A DNA stretch of 44,370 bases from Mycobacterium sp. (GCA_025963195.1 JAOPVF010000405.1:1-44370), one strand, 5' to 3'. Shown: positions 35,316 to 44,290, numbered from the stretch's first letter. Translations and numbers: made by a program. The notes: generated from the sequence alone by a model not told the origin.

Positions 35316-35318
35316 GGT
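35313..35318 (+). promoter_or_regulatory. possible internal -10 element (TAGGGT) for cobH
   Basis: TAGGGT overlaps the cobG stop codon and ends six bases before the cobH GTG at 35325. This would give cobH an extra leaderless transcript in addition to read-through from cobG. Confidence 0.3.
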
Positions 35319-35324
35319 GATCGG

Positions 35325-35951
35325 GTGCTCGACTACATCCGCGACGCCGCCGAGATCTATCGGCAATCGTTCGCCACGATCCGCGCGGAGGCGGATCTGG
35401 CGCGCTTCCCCGGCGACGTCGCCGGGGTCGTGGTCCGGCTGATCCACACGTGCGGTCAGGTCGACGTCACCGAGCACGTCGCCTACACCGACGACGTCGT
35501 CACCACGGCCCGAGCCGCGCTCGATGCCGGTGCGCCCGTCTTGTGCGATTCGTCGATGGTGGCCTCGGGCATCACCCGATCCCGGTTGCCCGCCGACAAC
35601 GAGGTGGTCTCGCTCGTCGCCGATCCCGGTGCCGCCGACCTGGCCTCCCGACTGGGCAGCACCCGGTCAGCCGCCGGGGTCGACCTGTGGGCCGACCGTC
35701 TGGGCGGTGCGGTTCTGGCGATCGGCAACGCTCCGACCGCGCTGTTCCGGCTGCTGGAACTGATCGACGACGGTGCCCCCGTGCCGGCTGCGGTGTTGGG
35801 CGGTCCGGTCGGGTTCGTCGGGTCGGCGCAATCCAAGCAGGAGCTCGTCGACCGGCCACGTGGGATGTCCTACCTGGTGGTGACGGGAAGGCGCGGCGGC
35901 AGTGCGATGGCCGCGGCCGCCGTCAACGCGATCGCGAGCGAGCGCGAATGA
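35325..35951 (+). CDS. cobH: precorrin-8X methylmutase CobH
   Basis: A 208-residue enzyme moving the C11 methyl to C12 to form hydrogenobyrinate. The catalytic histidine is H41 in [10 protein letters not shown]. Family segments are '[20 protein letters not shown]', '[19 protein letters not shown]' and '[18 protein letters not shown]'. GTG start nine bases after cobG. Its stop overlaps the cobIJ start by four bases (ATGA), so the two are translationally coupled. The length is typical. Confidence 0.95.
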   Translation: MLDYIRDAAEIYRQSFATIRAEADLARFPGDVAGVVVRLIHTCGQVDVTEHVAYTDDVVTTARAALDAGAPVLCDSSMVASGITRSRLPADNEVVSLVADPGAADLASRLGSTRSAAGVDLWADRLGGAVLAIGNAPTALFRLLELIDDGAPVPAAVLGGPVGFVGSAQSKQELVDRPRGMSYLVVTGRRGGSAMAAAAVNAIASERE

Positions 35952-37411
35952 CGCCGCGCGGCACGCTCTGGGGCGTCGGACTCGGCCCCGGTGACCCGGA
36001 ATTGGTCACGGTCAAGGCCGCCCGCGTGATCGGCGAGGCCGACGTGGTGGCCTATCACAGCGCCCGGCACGGACGCAGCATCGCGCGCACCATCGCCGTG
36101 CCCTACCTGCGGCGCGGCCAGGTCGAGGAGCACTTCGTGTACCCGGTGACCACCGAGACATCCGATCACCCCGGCGGCTACGCGGGGGCGATGGAGGACT
36201 TCTACCGGGAGGCCGCCGACCGCATCGCCGTGCACCTCGAGGCAGGCCGCAACGTGGCCCTGCTCGCGGAGGGCGACCCGCTGTTCTACAGCTCCTACAT
36301 GCACATGCACACGCGGTTGACGTCCCGGTTCGACGCCGTCATCGTTCCCGGCGTGACGTCGGTGAGCGCGGCCTCCGCGGCCACCGGCATGCCGCTGGTG
36401 CAGGGCGACGAGGTGCTGACGATCCTGCCTGGCACGCTGCCATCCGACGAGCTGCGGCGCAGGCTCGCCGACACCGACGCTGCCGTCGTGCTCAAGCTCG
36501 GCCGCTCGTATCCCGCTGTGCGAGAGGCACTCTCCGCTGCCGGCCGGTTGAACGAGGCGCTGTACGTGGAGCGGGCCAGCACCTCCGGGCAGAAGGTGCT
36601 TCCCGCCGCGGACGTCGACGAGGCATCGGTGCCCTACTTCTCGTTGGCGATGCTGCCAGGGATGTCGTCTCCTCCCGAGAAGTCCGGCAGCGTCGCGGTC
36701 GTCGGGCTCGGCCCCGGTGACGTCGACTGGATGACGCCGCAGTCGCGCCGCGAACTCGCCGCCGCCACCGACCTCATCGGCTACGGCCCGTACCTCGACC
36801 GAGTCGGCATCCGGCCCGGCCAGCTCCGCCACCCGAGCGACAACACCGACGAGCCGGCCCGCGCGAAGCTGGCATGCACCCTCGCCGAGCAGGGCCACGC
36901 CGTCGCGGTGGTGTCGTCGGGCGATCCCGGCGTCTTCGCGATGGCGACCGCGGTGCTCGAGGAGGCCAAGCAATGGCCCGGCGTCGACGTGCGGGTGATC
37001 CCGGCGATGACCGCGGCGCAGGCCGTCGCCAGCCGCGTCGGCGCGCCACTGGGCCACGACTACGCGGTCATCTCGCTGTCGGACCGGCTCAAGCCGTGGG
37101 AAGTCATCGCCGCGCGACTCACCGCGGCGGCCGTCGCCGACCTGGTGCTGGCCATCTACAACCCGGCGTCGAAGACCCGCACCTGGCAGGTCGGGGCCAT
37201 GCGCGACCTGCTGCTCGAGCACCGCGACGGCTCCACGCCCGTTGTGATCGGCCGCGACGTGGCCGGCCCCGGCGAGCGCGTCGACGTGGTGCGACTGGCC
37301 GACCTCGACCCCGCCACGGTCGACATGCGCTGCCTGGTCATCGTCGGGTCGTCGCAAACCCAGTGGCACGGCGATCGCGTGTTCACCCCGCGCCACTACC
37401 CCGATGCCTGA
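35948..37411 (+). CDS. cobIJ: bifunctional precorrin-2 C20- / precorrin-3B C17-methyltransferase
   Basis: A 487-residue fusion of two SAM-dependent methyltransferases. The N-terminal half (~1-240) is CobI: '[20 protein letters not shown]', '[20 protein letters not shown]' and '[19 protein letters not shown]'-type segments. The C-terminal half (~250-487) is CobJ: '[19 protein letters not shown]', '[18 protein letters not shown]' and '[13 protein letters not shown]'. Together they carry out two methylations on either side of CobG in the pathway. The same fusion occurs in Rv2066 of M. tuberculosis. ATG 35948 overlaps cobH. Confidence 0.95.
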   Translation: MTPRGTLWGVGLGPGDPELVTVKAARVIGEADVVAYHSARHGRSIARTIAVPYLRRGQVEEHFVYPVTTETSDHPGGYAGAMEDFYREAADRIAVHLEAGRNVALLAEGDPLFYSSYMHMHTRLTSRFDAVIVPGVTSVSAASAATGMPLVQGDEVLTILPGTLPSDELRRRLADTDAAVVLKLGRSYPAVREALSAAGRLNEALYVERASTSGQKVLPAADVDEASVPYFSLAMLPGMSSPPEKSGSVAVVGLGPGDVDWMTPQSRRELAAATDLIGYGPYLDRVGIRPGQLRHPSDNTDEPARAKLACTLAEQGHAVAVVSSGDPGVFAMATAVLEEAKQWPGVDVRVIPAMTAAQAVASRVGAPLGHDYAVISLSDRLKPWEVIAARLTAAAVADLVLAIYNPASKTRTWQVGAMRDLLLEHRDGSTPVVIGRDVAGPGERVDVVRLADLDPATVDMRCLVIVGSSQTQWHGDRVFTPRHYPDA

Positions 37412-37421
37412 CCCGCCGAGG

Positions 37422-37427
37422 TAGTGT
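37422..37427 (+). promoter_or_regulatory. -10 element (TAGTGT) for the phosphotransferase gene
   Basis: TAGTGT lies six bases before the GTG at 37434, consistent with a leaderless transcript, so the phosphotransferase may be expressed apart from the cobGHIJ operon. Confidence 0.5.
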
Positions 37428-37433
37428 CCGGCC

Positions 37434-38501
37434 GTGGCCAACGCCGTGCCGATCCCGCGCCACCCCGCCGATGTCACCGCCGAGTGGTTGGGAGCCGTAC
37501 TCGACACCGACGTACGTGCGGTCGACGTCGTCCCCATCGGTACCGGACAGACCGGCGCCACCTACCGCCTGACGGCCACCTACGCGGACGACGAAGCGGG
37601 CCTGCCCGCCACGTTCGCGGTCAAGCTGTCATCGCAGGACGAGACGGTCCGCGAACGGGTCGCGCTCGGCTACCGCTCCGAGCACGCCTTCTACACGCAC
37701 GTTGCCGACCTGGTGCGAGTGCCGATCCCCCACCATCACTTCTGCGAGATCTCCGACGACGGTGGCGATTTCGTGCTCCTGCTGGCGGACCTCGCCCCCG
37801 CGGCACAGGGCGACCAGATCGGCGGCTGCACCCCGGCAGAAGCGGAACTGGCCGTGCGGGCACTGGCTGGTCTGCACGCGCCCACGTGGTGTGACGCGAA
37901 GTGGTCGAACTTCCCCGGGCTGGTCATGTCGGTACCGGATCGGGATGCGGCCAAGGGCTTCGGCGACATCGCCGTGATGGCCACCCAGATCACGCTGGAC
38001 CGATATGGCGACCGGATCACCGAGCAGGATCGCGACACCGTCACCGAGGCCATGTCGATGGTGACGCCGTGGCTGCTGGCCGAGCCGGGCCGGTTCGCAC
38101 TCGTGCACGGCGACTACCGCCTCGACAACATGCTCTTCACACCGGACCGGACCCGGATCACCATCGTGGACTGGCAGACGCTGGGATCGGGTCTGCCCGC
38201 CCGCGACCTGTCCTACTTCACCGCGACGAGCCTGCTTCCCGAGGTCCGGGCCACGGTCGACGACGCCCTGGTGGACGCCTACCACGACGAGCTGCTGCGC
38301 CACGGCGTCACCGGCTACGTCCGCGAAACCTGTTGGCGCGACTACCGCATCGGCACGTTGCAGGCACCGCTGCTGACCGTGCTGGGGTGCGCGTTCGCAG
38401 GTACGACCGAGCGCGGCGACGACATGATGATGGTGATGCTGGCGCGCAGCTGCCAGGCCATTCGCGAGCTTGGCAGCCTCGATGTGGTCAGAGCGCTCTG
38501 A
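37434..38501 (+). CDS. APH/choline-kinase-like phosphotransferase
   Basis: A 355-residue kinase-fold protein with K64 for ATP, catalytic loop HGDYRLDN (225-232) and DWQ (246-248), and a C-terminal helical part. It is clearly paralogous to the kinase domain of the fusion protein at 9681-11705 (shared 'TAEWL', 'IGTGQ', [16 protein letters not shown]) but lacks its second domain. The substrate is unknown; actinobacterial members are often called phosphotransferases without proof. It fills the gap where M. tuberculosis has Rv2067c-blaC-sigC. Its 3' end overlaps convergent cobK by 14 bases. Confidence 0.85.
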   Translation: MANAVPIPRHPADVTAEWLGAVLDTDVRAVDVVPIGTGQTGATYRLTATYADDEAGLPATFAVKLSSQDETVRERVALGYRSEHAFYTHVADLVRVPIPHHHFCEISDDGGDFVLLLADLAPAAQGDQIGGCTPAEAELAVRALAGLHAPTWCDAKWSNFPGLVMSVPDRDAAKGFGDIAVMATQITLDRYGDRITEQDRDTVTEAMSMVTPWLLAEPGRFALVHGDYRLDNMLFTPDRTRITIVDWQTLGSGLPARDLSYFTATSLLPEVRATVDDALVDAYHDELLRHGVTGYVRETCWRDYRIGTLQAPLLTVLGCAFAGTTERGDDMMMVMLARSCQAIRELGSLDVVRAL

Positions 38502-39213
38502 CCCACGCCTCGGCTTCGGCAAGGGTCGGAACTGCGCGTACGTCGTCGGGCAACGGCGGGCGGTCCACCATGACCACGGGAACTCCGAGGTCATCTGCGG
38601 CGTCGATCTTGGCACGCGTCATGTCACCGCCGCTGTTCTTCGTCACCAGCGCGTCGATGCGGTGTACCCGCAGGAGCTCCAGTTCGTCGTCGTGGCGGTA
38701 CGGCCCGCGCGACAGCAGCAGGTGGTGCCGCAAGGGCAGCGCGTCGCCGTCCGGCGGGGTCACCGCCCGGATCAGGAACCAGGCGTCGACGCCCGCGAAT
38801 GCGCCGACACCGGTGCGTCCCGTGGTCAGGAACACCCGCGAATAGCCTTTGCCGGCAACCACTTCGGCGGCTTCGACGTCAGAACCCACCACGATCGCGG
38901 TGCCGTTCGGCCACGCCGGACGGGCCAGCACCAGGTGCGGTAGGTCAAGCGCGTGGCATGCCGTCGTGGCGTTCGCGGTGATGGTCGCGGCGAACGGGTG
39001 CGTCGCATCGACCACACCGTCGACTCCGGACTCGGCCAACCACCGCCGCAGTCCGTCGACACCGCCGAAACCGCCGATGCGCACCTCGCCGATCGGCAGG
39101 GCGGGATCGGGCACCCGGCCCGCCAACGAACTGATCACCGCAACGTCGGGATGCAACCGCGACGCCAGTGCCCGCGCCTCGGCAGTCCCGCCGAGCAGTA
39201 GCAGTCGAACCAT
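38488..39213 (-). CDS. cobK: precorrin-6A reductase CobK
   Basis: A 241-residue NADPH-dependent reductase converting precorrin-6A to precorrin-6B. The N-terminal nucleotide region is 'LLLLGGTAEARALASRL'; later family motifs are 'VVDATHPFAATITANA', 'VFLTTGRTGVGAF' and 'ALVTKNSGGDMTRAKIDAA'. It starts two bases after the cobM stop, so it is the last gene of the SDR-cobL-cobM-cobK operon. Its 3' end overlaps the convergent phosphotransferase gene by 14 bases. Confidence 0.95.
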   Translation of the reverse strand: MVRLLLLGGTAEARALASRLHPDVAVISSLAGRVPDPALPIGEVRIGGFGGVDGLRRWLAESGVDGVVDATHPFAATITANATTACHALDLPHLVLARPAWPNGTAIVVGSDVEAAEVVAGKGYSRVFLTTGRTGVGAFAGVDAWFLIRAVTPPDGDALPLRHHLLLSRGPYRHDDELELLRVHRIDALVTKNSGGDMTRAKIDAADDLGVPVVMVDRPPLPDDVRAVPTLAEAEAWVRAL

Positions 39214-39215
39214 GC

Positions 39216-39971
39216 TCAGTGTCGGCTTCCCCGGCGCCGGTCCGCCGAGTACAGGTAGCTGTCGGTGAATCCCTCCGTGCCCAGCACGTCACCGACGATG
39301 ATCACTGCGGTGCGGGTGATCTCGGCGGCATGCATCTTCCCGGCGAGGTCACTGAGCGTGCACCTCAGCACCGTCTCCTGCGGCCAGCTCGCGAATGCCA
39401 CCACCGCACAGGGGGTCTCGGCATGGTAGCCGCCGTCGATCAGCTGGGGGGCGATCGCGTCGACCTGCGCGGCGGCCAGATGCAGCACAAGCGTGGCGCC
39501 CGGTGCCGACAACGCCGCCAGGTCCTCCCCTGCGGGCATCGCCGTCGACAGCGTCGCCACCCGCGTCAAGGTGACGGTCTGCGACACTCCGGGCACGGTC
39601 AGCTCGCGGCCGAGCGCGGCCGCCGCAGCGGCGAACGCCGGTACGCCTGGCACGATCTCGTAGTCCACGCCGAGCGCGTCGAGGTGCCTGCACTGCTCGG
39701 CAAGGGCGCTGTAGATGGACGGGTCGCCGGAGTGCAGCCGCGCCACGTCGAGTCCGGCGGCATGGGCGTCGGCGAGTTCGGCGACGATCTGCTCGAGGGT
39801 CAGTGGCCCCGTGTCGATCACCTTCGCGTCGGGCGGGCAGAGGGCCAGCAGGTCGTCGGGCATGATCGAGCCGGCGTACAGACACACCGGGCAGCGGCTC
39901 AGCAGCCGCTGCCCGCGCACGGTGATCAGATCCGCCGCGCCGGGCCCCGCGCCGATGAAGTAGACGGTCAT
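39216..39971 (-). CDS. cobM: precorrin-4 C11-methyltransferase CobM
   Basis: A 251-residue SAM-dependent uroporphyrin-III-methyltransferase-family enzyme. It begins MTVYFIGAGPGAADLITVRG; further motifs are 'CLYAGSIMPDDLL', 'ARLHSGDPSIYSALAEQ' and 'VPGVPAFAAAAAALGRELT'. The frame is open to 40016, but the ATG at 39971 starts at the conserved first strand and overlaps the cobL stop by four bases. It acts on precorrin-4 after CobJ in the aerobic route. Confidence 0.95.
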   Translation of the reverse strand: MTVYFIGAGPGAADLITVRGQRLLSRCPVCLYAGSIMPDDLLALCPPDAKVIDTGPLTLEQIVAELADAHAAGLDVARLHSGDPSIYSALAEQCRHLDALGVDYEIVPGVPAFAAAAAALGRELTVPGVSQTVTLTRVATLSTAMPAGEDLAALSAPGATLVLHLAAAQVDAIAPQLIDGGYHAETPCAVVAFASWPQETVLRCTLSDLAGKMHAAEITRTAVIIVGDVLGTEGFTDSYLYSADRRRGSRH

Positions 39972-41146
39972 TGCTTGGTCACCCGCCACTGCGTGACCGG
40001 CATCGTCGGGCGCCACCCCGTGAAGCCGCCAACGGGCTCGCCTCGGTAGTGCTGAAACCGCCGAAGCTCACCCCCGAGGCGCGAATACCATTCGGCAAGA
40101 ACTGCTTCGGATTCCACGGTCACGGCATTGGCGACCAGTCGGCCGCCGACGGGCAGCCGCTCGACGCATGCCTCCAACAGCCCGGGCGTAGTGAGGCCGC
40201 CGCCGATGAAGATCACCGCGGGCGGTGGCACGAAGTCGAAGGCCTCTGGCGCGTCGAAGTGCACCTCGACCCGCGCGCCGAACGCCACCGCGTTCTCCGT
40301 GATCCGCTTGCGCCGAGCCTCGTCGCGTTCGAATGCCACTGCCTGGCAACCGGTTCCGCTGCGGCACCATTCGATTGCGATACTGCCCGATCCCGAGCCG
40401 ACGTCCCACAGCAGTTGTCCGGGCCGCGGTGCCAGCGCCGCCAGTGTCACCGCGCGCATCGTCTGCTTGGTGATCTGGCCGTCGTTGGCGAATGCGTCGT
40501 CGGGGAGCACGGTCGACACCCGGTCATCGGGCAGATATCGCACGGCGATCACGTTGAGTGGGTCGACGTGGCCGGGAGGTCGAACCGCCCACTCCTTCGC
40601 AGTGGCCGAGCGGCGGAGTTCCCCTGGGCCGCCGAGCTGCTCGAGCACGGTCATCTCGGAGTCGCCGCGGCCGGTCCCGGCCAACAACTTCGCCAGCGCA
40701 GCGGGGCTGGTGGCGTCGCGGGACAACACGACGGCCTGACCACCCCTGCGGACCGCGGTGTGCGGCTCGGCGTTGACGAGGCTGATGATCTCGGTGTCCT
40801 GCACCGCCCACCCGACCCGCGAGCACGCCAACGTCACCGACGACACGTGCGGCAGCACGTGCACCACGTCGGATCCGTACATCCGGATGAGCACGTTCCC
40901 GACACCGTGCAGCAGCGGGTCGCCGCTGGCCACCACGTGCACGTCGCCATCGGCGTCGTCGAGCAGCGTGCGCAGGGCGGGCAACATCGGCGACGGCCAC
41001 GGTCGCTTGACGGCGGTGACGCTGCCGTCGAGCAGGTCGAGCTGGCGCTGGGACCCGTAAACAACCGTCGCCCTCGACAGTTCGGCGAGCGACGCACTCG
41101 CCAACCCCCCCATCCCGTCGGCACCGATGCCGATGACGACGATCAT
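39968..41146 (-). CDS. cobL: precorrin-6Y C5,15-methyltransferase (decarboxylating) CobL
   Basis: A 392-residue bifunctional enzyme adding methyls at C5 and C15 and removing the C12 acetate carboxyl. The N-terminal half (~1-195) is a tetrapyrrole methylase ('VIGIGADGMGGLASASLAEL', 'VVASGDPLLHGVGNVL'). The C-terminal half (~200-392) is a Rossmann SAM methyltransferase with 'LLWDVGSGSGSIAIEW'. ATG 41146 is preferred (MIVVIGIG); the frame is open to 41224. It overlaps the upstream SDR gene by four bases and cobM by four bases. Confidence 0.95.
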   Translation of the reverse strand: MIVVIGIGADGMGGLASASLAELSRATVVYGSQRQLDLLDGSVTAVKRPWPSPMLPALRTLLDDADGDVHVVASGDPLLHGVGNVLIRMYGSDVVHVLPHVSSVTLACSRVGWAVQDTEIISLVNAEPHTAVRRGGQAVVLSRDATSPAALAKLLAGTGRGDSEMTVLEQLGGPGELRRSATAKEWAVRPPGHVDPLNVIAVRYLPDDRVSTVLPDDAFANDGQITKQTMRAVTLAALAPRPGQLLWDVGSGSGSIAIEWCRSGTGCQAVAFERDEARRKRITENAVAFGARVEVHFDAPEAFDFVPPPAVIFIGGGLTTPGLLEACVERLPVGGRLVANAVTVESEAVLAEWYSRLGGELRRFQHYRGEPVGGFTGWRPTMPVTQWRVTKQ

Positions 41147-41886
41147 CGCGGCAACCTCCGCCACACCGCGCGTGGCAACAGCCGGAATCCGAACACCAGA
41201 AGCGCCAAGGACGCCGGCACCCACACTTCGGCGCGACCCTTGGCCAGGGCGCGCGCGGTCGCATCGGCGACCTGCGCCGGCGTGCTCGACAGCGGCGCGG
41301 GCGTCATGCCCTCGGTCATGCGGCCGACCACGAAGCCGGGCCGGACCAGCAGCAACAGGACCCCGGAACCGTGCAACGCGTCGGCCAGACCGCCTGCGAA
41401 GCCATCGAGTCCCGCCTTGGCCGAGCCGTACACGTAGTTGGCGCGGCGCACCCTCGCGCCCGCGACGGACGAGAACACCACGATGGCGCCCCTGCCTGCC
41501 TCGCGCATGGTGGCCCCCAACACGGTCAGCAGGCTGACCTGGGCGGTGAAGTCGGTGTGCACGATGGCCGCGGCGTGCGCGGCATCGGATTCGGCCCGTG
41601 CCTGGTCGCCGAGAATGCCGAAGGCCAGCACAGCGGTGCCGATCGGGCCGTGGTCGGCCACGATCGACGCGACGAGGGCGGCGTGGGAGGTCAGGCGGTC
41701 GGCGTCGAACTCCCGCACGTGCACGACTGCCGCACCTGCGGCGGTGACGGCCGCGACCTCGTCGGTCAGCCGGTCGGCGGTCCGCGCGGCAAGGACCACG
41801 GTGGCTCCCCGAGCCAGTCGCGCCGCCAGCTCGACGCCGATTTCGCTGCGGCCGCCGAATATCACCACCAGGCCCGTGTCATTCAC
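41143..41886 (-). CDS. short-chain dehydrogenase/reductase (Rv2073c-like)
   Basis: A 247-residue SDR. The Rossmann nucleotide motif is '[19 protein letters not shown]', a variant of TGxxxGIG, and the catalytic Y-x3-K is YVYGSAKAG. The C-terminal '[26 protein letters not shown]' is hydrophobic and basic, suggesting membrane association. The GTG at 41886 is used, since a longer frame to 41934 would overlap the divergent reductase gene. It is first in the operon with cobL-cobM-cobK, as Rv2073c is in M. tuberculosis; a link to corrin synthesis is not established. Confidence 0.85.
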   Translation of the reverse strand: MNDTGLVVIFGGRSEIGVELAARLARGATVVLAARTADRLTDEVAAVTAAGAAVVHVREFDADRLTSHAALVASIVADHGPIGTAVLAFGILGDQARAESDAAHAAAIVHTDFTAQVSLLTVLGATMREAGRGAIVVFSSVAGARVRRANYVYGSAKAGLDGFAGGLADALHGSGVLLLLVRPGFVVGRMTEGMTPAPLSSTPAQVADATARALAKGRAEVWVPASLALLVFGFRLLPRAVWRRLPR

Positions 41887-41893
41887 GGCTGCG

Positions 41894-41899
41894 ATTATG
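41894..41899 (-). promoter_or_regulatory. -10 element (CATAAT) for the SDR-cobLMK operon
   Basis: On the minus strand CATAAT, one base from TATAAT, lies seven bases before the SDR GTG at 41886. It shares a 35-base divergent gap with the promoter of the Rv2074-like gene. Confidence 0.45.
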
Positions 41900-41907
41900 T
41901 CCTGCGC

Positions 41908-41913
41908 TAGGTT
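41908..41913 (+). promoter_or_regulatory. -10 element (TAGGTT) for the Rv2074-like gene
   Basis: TAGGTT fits TANNNT and lies eight bases before the ATG at 41922, consistent with a leaderless or nearly leaderless transcript. Confidence 0.45.
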
Positions 41914-41921
41914 GGACTTCG

Positions 41922-42332
41922 ATGGCGAAGGCAACGACGAGGCTCACGAACGACGCAATGGCGTTTCTCACCGAACGCCATCTCGCCATGTTGACCACGC
42001 TACGGTCGGACACCTCGCCACACGTCGTCGCGGTCGGATTCACGTTCGATCCGAAGACGCACGTGGCCAGGGTGATCACCTCGGGTGGCTCGCAGAAGGC
42101 CGTGAACGCCGCCGAGCGCGGGATCGCCGTGCTGAGCCAGGTCGACGGCGCCCGCTGGCTTTCCCTCGAGGGCAGCGCGACCGTGAACTCCGACGCAGAT
42201 GCGGTACGCGACGCCGAGCTGCGCTACGCCCAGCGGTATCGCACGCCGCGGGTCAATCCGCGCCGCGTGGTGATCGAGGTTCGGGTCGAGCGGGTGCTCG
42301 GCTCGTCGGATCTTCTGGACCGTGGCGACTGA
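41922..42332 (+). CDS. F420-dependent biliverdin reductase-like protein (Rv2074-like)
   Basis: A 136-residue split-beta-barrel FDOR-family protein, nearly collinear with Rv2074 of M. tuberculosis: '[13 protein letters not shown]', '[16 protein letters not shown]', '[12 protein letters not shown]', '[15 protein letters not shown]' and '[15 protein letters not shown]'. Rv2074 reduces biliverdin with reduced F420. The same activity is inferred here. It is a single-gene unit divergent from the SDR-cobLMK operon. The family also includes the two proteins at 28.1-28.9 kb, which are much more distant. Confidence 0.9.
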   Translation: MAKATTRLTNDAMAFLTERHLAMLTTLRSDTSPHVVAVGFTFDPKTHVARVITSGGSQKAVNAAERGIAVLSQVDGARWLSLEGSATVNSDADAVRDAELRYAQRYRTPRVNPRRVVIEVRVERVLGSSDLLDRGD

Positions 42333-42737
42333 GCGGATGGTCGGTTCGTCACACGTGCCGGGCCGCTTCCTGGACGAGTTGCACGCGCGAGGCTCACCTT
42401 CCCAAGCCTGACCGACCTCCTCGCCCAGTACCAAGACCTGAACGAGGCGGGCATCGAACCGCACGTACCCGTGCAGCACCGTCCGACGACGTCGATCTAC
42501 TATCGCGATCCCGACGGCAACACGGTTGAGCTTCAGATCGACAACTTCAAGACACCCGACGAAGCGACCGAATACTTTCTGGGGCAGCCGTTTGAGGCCG
42601 ACCCGTTCGGCCCGTCGTTCGATCCGGACGCAATGCTGAGCGCGCTCCGGTCGGGCGTCCCCGAAACCGAACTCACCACGAGGGCCTGGGCGATGACCTG
42701 CACGCAGCGCAACGTCCCCGAGCTGTTGTTGACGTGA
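42333..42737 (+). pseudogene. remnant of a VOC-family (glyoxalase/extradiol dioxygenase-like) gene
   Basis: The last ~110 codons of a VOC protein remain: in one frame 'LTFPSLTDLLAQYQDLNEAGIEPHVPV' runs into 'TTSIYYRDPDGNTVELQIDNF' and a C-terminal 'FGPSFDPDAMLSALRSGVPETEL'. The conserved metal-binding Glu of the second half (VELQ) is present. The N-terminal half with the first metal His is missing, the frame runs back to the preceding gene's stop without a plausible start, and another frame opens MVGSSHVPGRFLDELHARG before stopping at 42410. The only start left, GTG 42471, would give an 88-residue fragment. Confidence 0.7.
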
Positions 42738-42744
42738 CCGCGCA

Positions 42745-43875
42745 CTACACCACCACGAGGTCATGCGGCTGCTCATTGACCGACATCACACCGTCTTCGG
42801 TGACGACGACGATGTCCTCGATGCGGGCACCCCACTGGCCGGGAAAGTAGATGCCCGGCTCGACGCTGAACGCCATGCCAACTTGTAGCGGAATGTCGTT
42901 GCCCGCCACGATGTAGGGCTCCTCGTGCACGGACAGGCCGATGCCGTGTCCGGTGCGGTGCACGAACGCGTCGGCCAGCCCAGCGGCCGCCAGCACGTCA
43001 CGGGCCGCCGCGTCCACCTGTTCGGCGGTCACGCCCGGCCGCACCGCCGCGACCGCCGCCCGTTGCGCCTCCTGCAGTACCGAGTAGCGCTGCACCACTT
43101 CCGGTTCCGGCGTACCGATGCTGTAGGTCCTCGTGGAGTCCGAGTTGTAGCCGGGGTCGTACGGTCCGCCGATGTCGACGACGACGACGTCGCCATCCTG
43201 CAGCACCCGATCGGAGCACTCGTGGTGCGGGTCGGCGCCGTTGGGGCCGGAGCCGACGATGATGAAGGCCACCTCCGAATGTCCCTCCTCGACGATGGCG
43301 CGGGCGATGTCGGCGGCGACGTCGGCCTCGGTGCGCCCAGGCACCAGGAACTCCGGTACCCGTGCGTGCACCCTGTCGATCGCGGCTCCCGCCTTGCGCA
43401 GCGCGTCGATCTCGGCCGCGTCCTTGATCATTCGCAGGCGGCGCAGCACGTCGGTGGCGAGCACGGGCACGACGCCGAGCACGTCGGCCAGCGGCAGTAG
43501 GTGCAGCGCCGGCATCGAATCGGTCACGGCCGTGGCGACCGGACCTGGCGCGCCACCGAGGGCGTCTGCGACCAGCCGGTACGGATCCTGGCCGTCCACC
43601 CAATCACGCACGGAGAGACCGAGTTCCGGCACTGCGGACTCCTTCAGCGCGGCGAGTTCCATCCGGGGCACCACGATCGCGGGCTCCTGGCCCCCAGAAC
43701 CTGGAACCACCAGCGCGGTCAGCCGTTCGAAGGTCTGGGCCCGCGAGCCGAGCAGGTAGCGCAAGTCGTAGCCGGGTGTGATGACCAGACCCGCAAGGCC
43801 TGCCGCCGCCGTCGCCTCGGCAGCGGCCTTCAGTCGCTGCGCGTACACGTCGGTGCCGAATCGGAGGCTACTCAT
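42745..43875 (-). CDS. pepE: M24-family Xaa-Pro dipeptidase PepE
   Basis: A 376-residue metallopeptidase of the creatinase/aminopeptidase-P (pita-bread) fold. The N-terminal domain begins MSSLRFGTDVYAQRL. The catalytic domain has the five metal ligands in order: two Asp (VVDIGGPYD and YNSDSTRT), His in 'HRTGHGIGLSVHEEPY', Glu in 'FSVEPGIY' and Glu in 'RIEDIVVVTEDG'. It probably cleaves Xaa-Pro dipeptides. ATG 43875 is chosen over the open frame to 43938. It matches Rv2089c, and the Rv2090-type gene follows a few hundred bases away. Confidence 0.92.
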   Translation of the reverse strand: MSSLRFGTDVYAQRLKAAAEATAAAGLAGLVITPGYDLRYLLGSRAQTFERLTALVVPGSGGQEPAIVVPRMELAALKESAVPELGLSVRDWVDGQDPYRLVADALGGAPGPVATAVTDSMPALHLLPLADVLGVVPVLATDVLRRLRMIKDAAEIDALRKAGAAIDRVHARVPEFLVPGRTEADVAADIARAIVEEGHSEVAFIIVGSGPNGADPHHECSDRVLQDGDVVVVDIGGPYDPGYNSDSTRTYSIGTPEPEVVQRYSVLQEAQRAAVAAVRPGVTAEQVDAAARDVLAAAGLADAFVHRTGHGIGLSVHEEPYIVAGNDIPLQVGMAFSVEPGIYFPGQWGARIEDIVVVTEDGVMSVNEQPHDLVVV

Positions 43876-43882
43876 GCCGACG

Positions 43883-43888
43883 AGGCTA
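43883..43888 (-). promoter_or_regulatory. -10 element (TAGCCT) for pepE
   Basis: On the minus strand TAGCCT lies seven bases before the pepE ATG at 43875, consistent with a leaderless transcript. It lies within the last codons of the preceding VOC gene. Confidence 0.45.
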
Positions 43889-44281
43889 ATCGGCCCGCCA
43901 GTAGCTGGCGACCTCGACCAGGTTGCCGTCGGGGTCACGGCAGTAGTGCGACGTCATCGGGCCCTGCGCACCCGTCTTCGGGACCGGACCCTCGGTGATC
44001 TCGACGCCGCAGTCCCGCAGGTGCGCCCCGATCGCGTCGGGGTCGACGTCGGCGATGAAGCACAGGTCGAGCGAGCCTGGCGCATCCACCGCGCCCGTCA
44101 CCCAGTTCGGCGCACCGGTGGGCCGCACGTTGATCTTCTGTACGCCGAACGCCAGGGCGATCCGGCCGCCGCCGAACACCTCGCGTCTCATCCCAAGCAC
44201 CCGCACGTACCAGTCGACGGTGGTCTCGACGTCGTGGCAGTTCAACACGACGTGGTCGATGTGATCGATGGAGAAGGCCAT
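43886..44281 (-). CDS. VOC-family protein (glyoxalase-fold)
   Basis: A 131-residue vicinal-oxygen-chelate protein with two beta-alpha-beta-beta-beta units. Metal ligands are likely His in 'IDHIDHVVLNCHD' and Glu in 'RDPDGNLVEVASYW'; 'SLDLCFIADVDPDAIGAHL' carries the second-half start. The substrate is unknown; members of this size are lyases, dioxygenases or resistance proteins. The frame is open to 44332, but the ATG at 44281 matches the fold start. It precedes pepE on the same strand, ten bases apart. It is an intact relative of the remnant at 42.3-42.7 kb, though not closely similar. Confidence 0.85.
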   Translation of the reverse strand: MAFSIDHIDHVVLNCHDVETTVDWYVRVLGMRREVFGGGRIALAFGVQKINVRPTGAPNWVTGAVDAPGSLDLCFIADVDPDAIGAHLRDCGVEITEGPVPKTGAQGPMTSHYCRDPDGNLVEVASYWRAD

Positions 44282-44290
44282 ACCCCCCGC

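Noticed and set aside
39971-41437. Plus-strand open frame (488 codons) opposite cobL
   Set aside because: Shadow of cobL with no recognisable motif.
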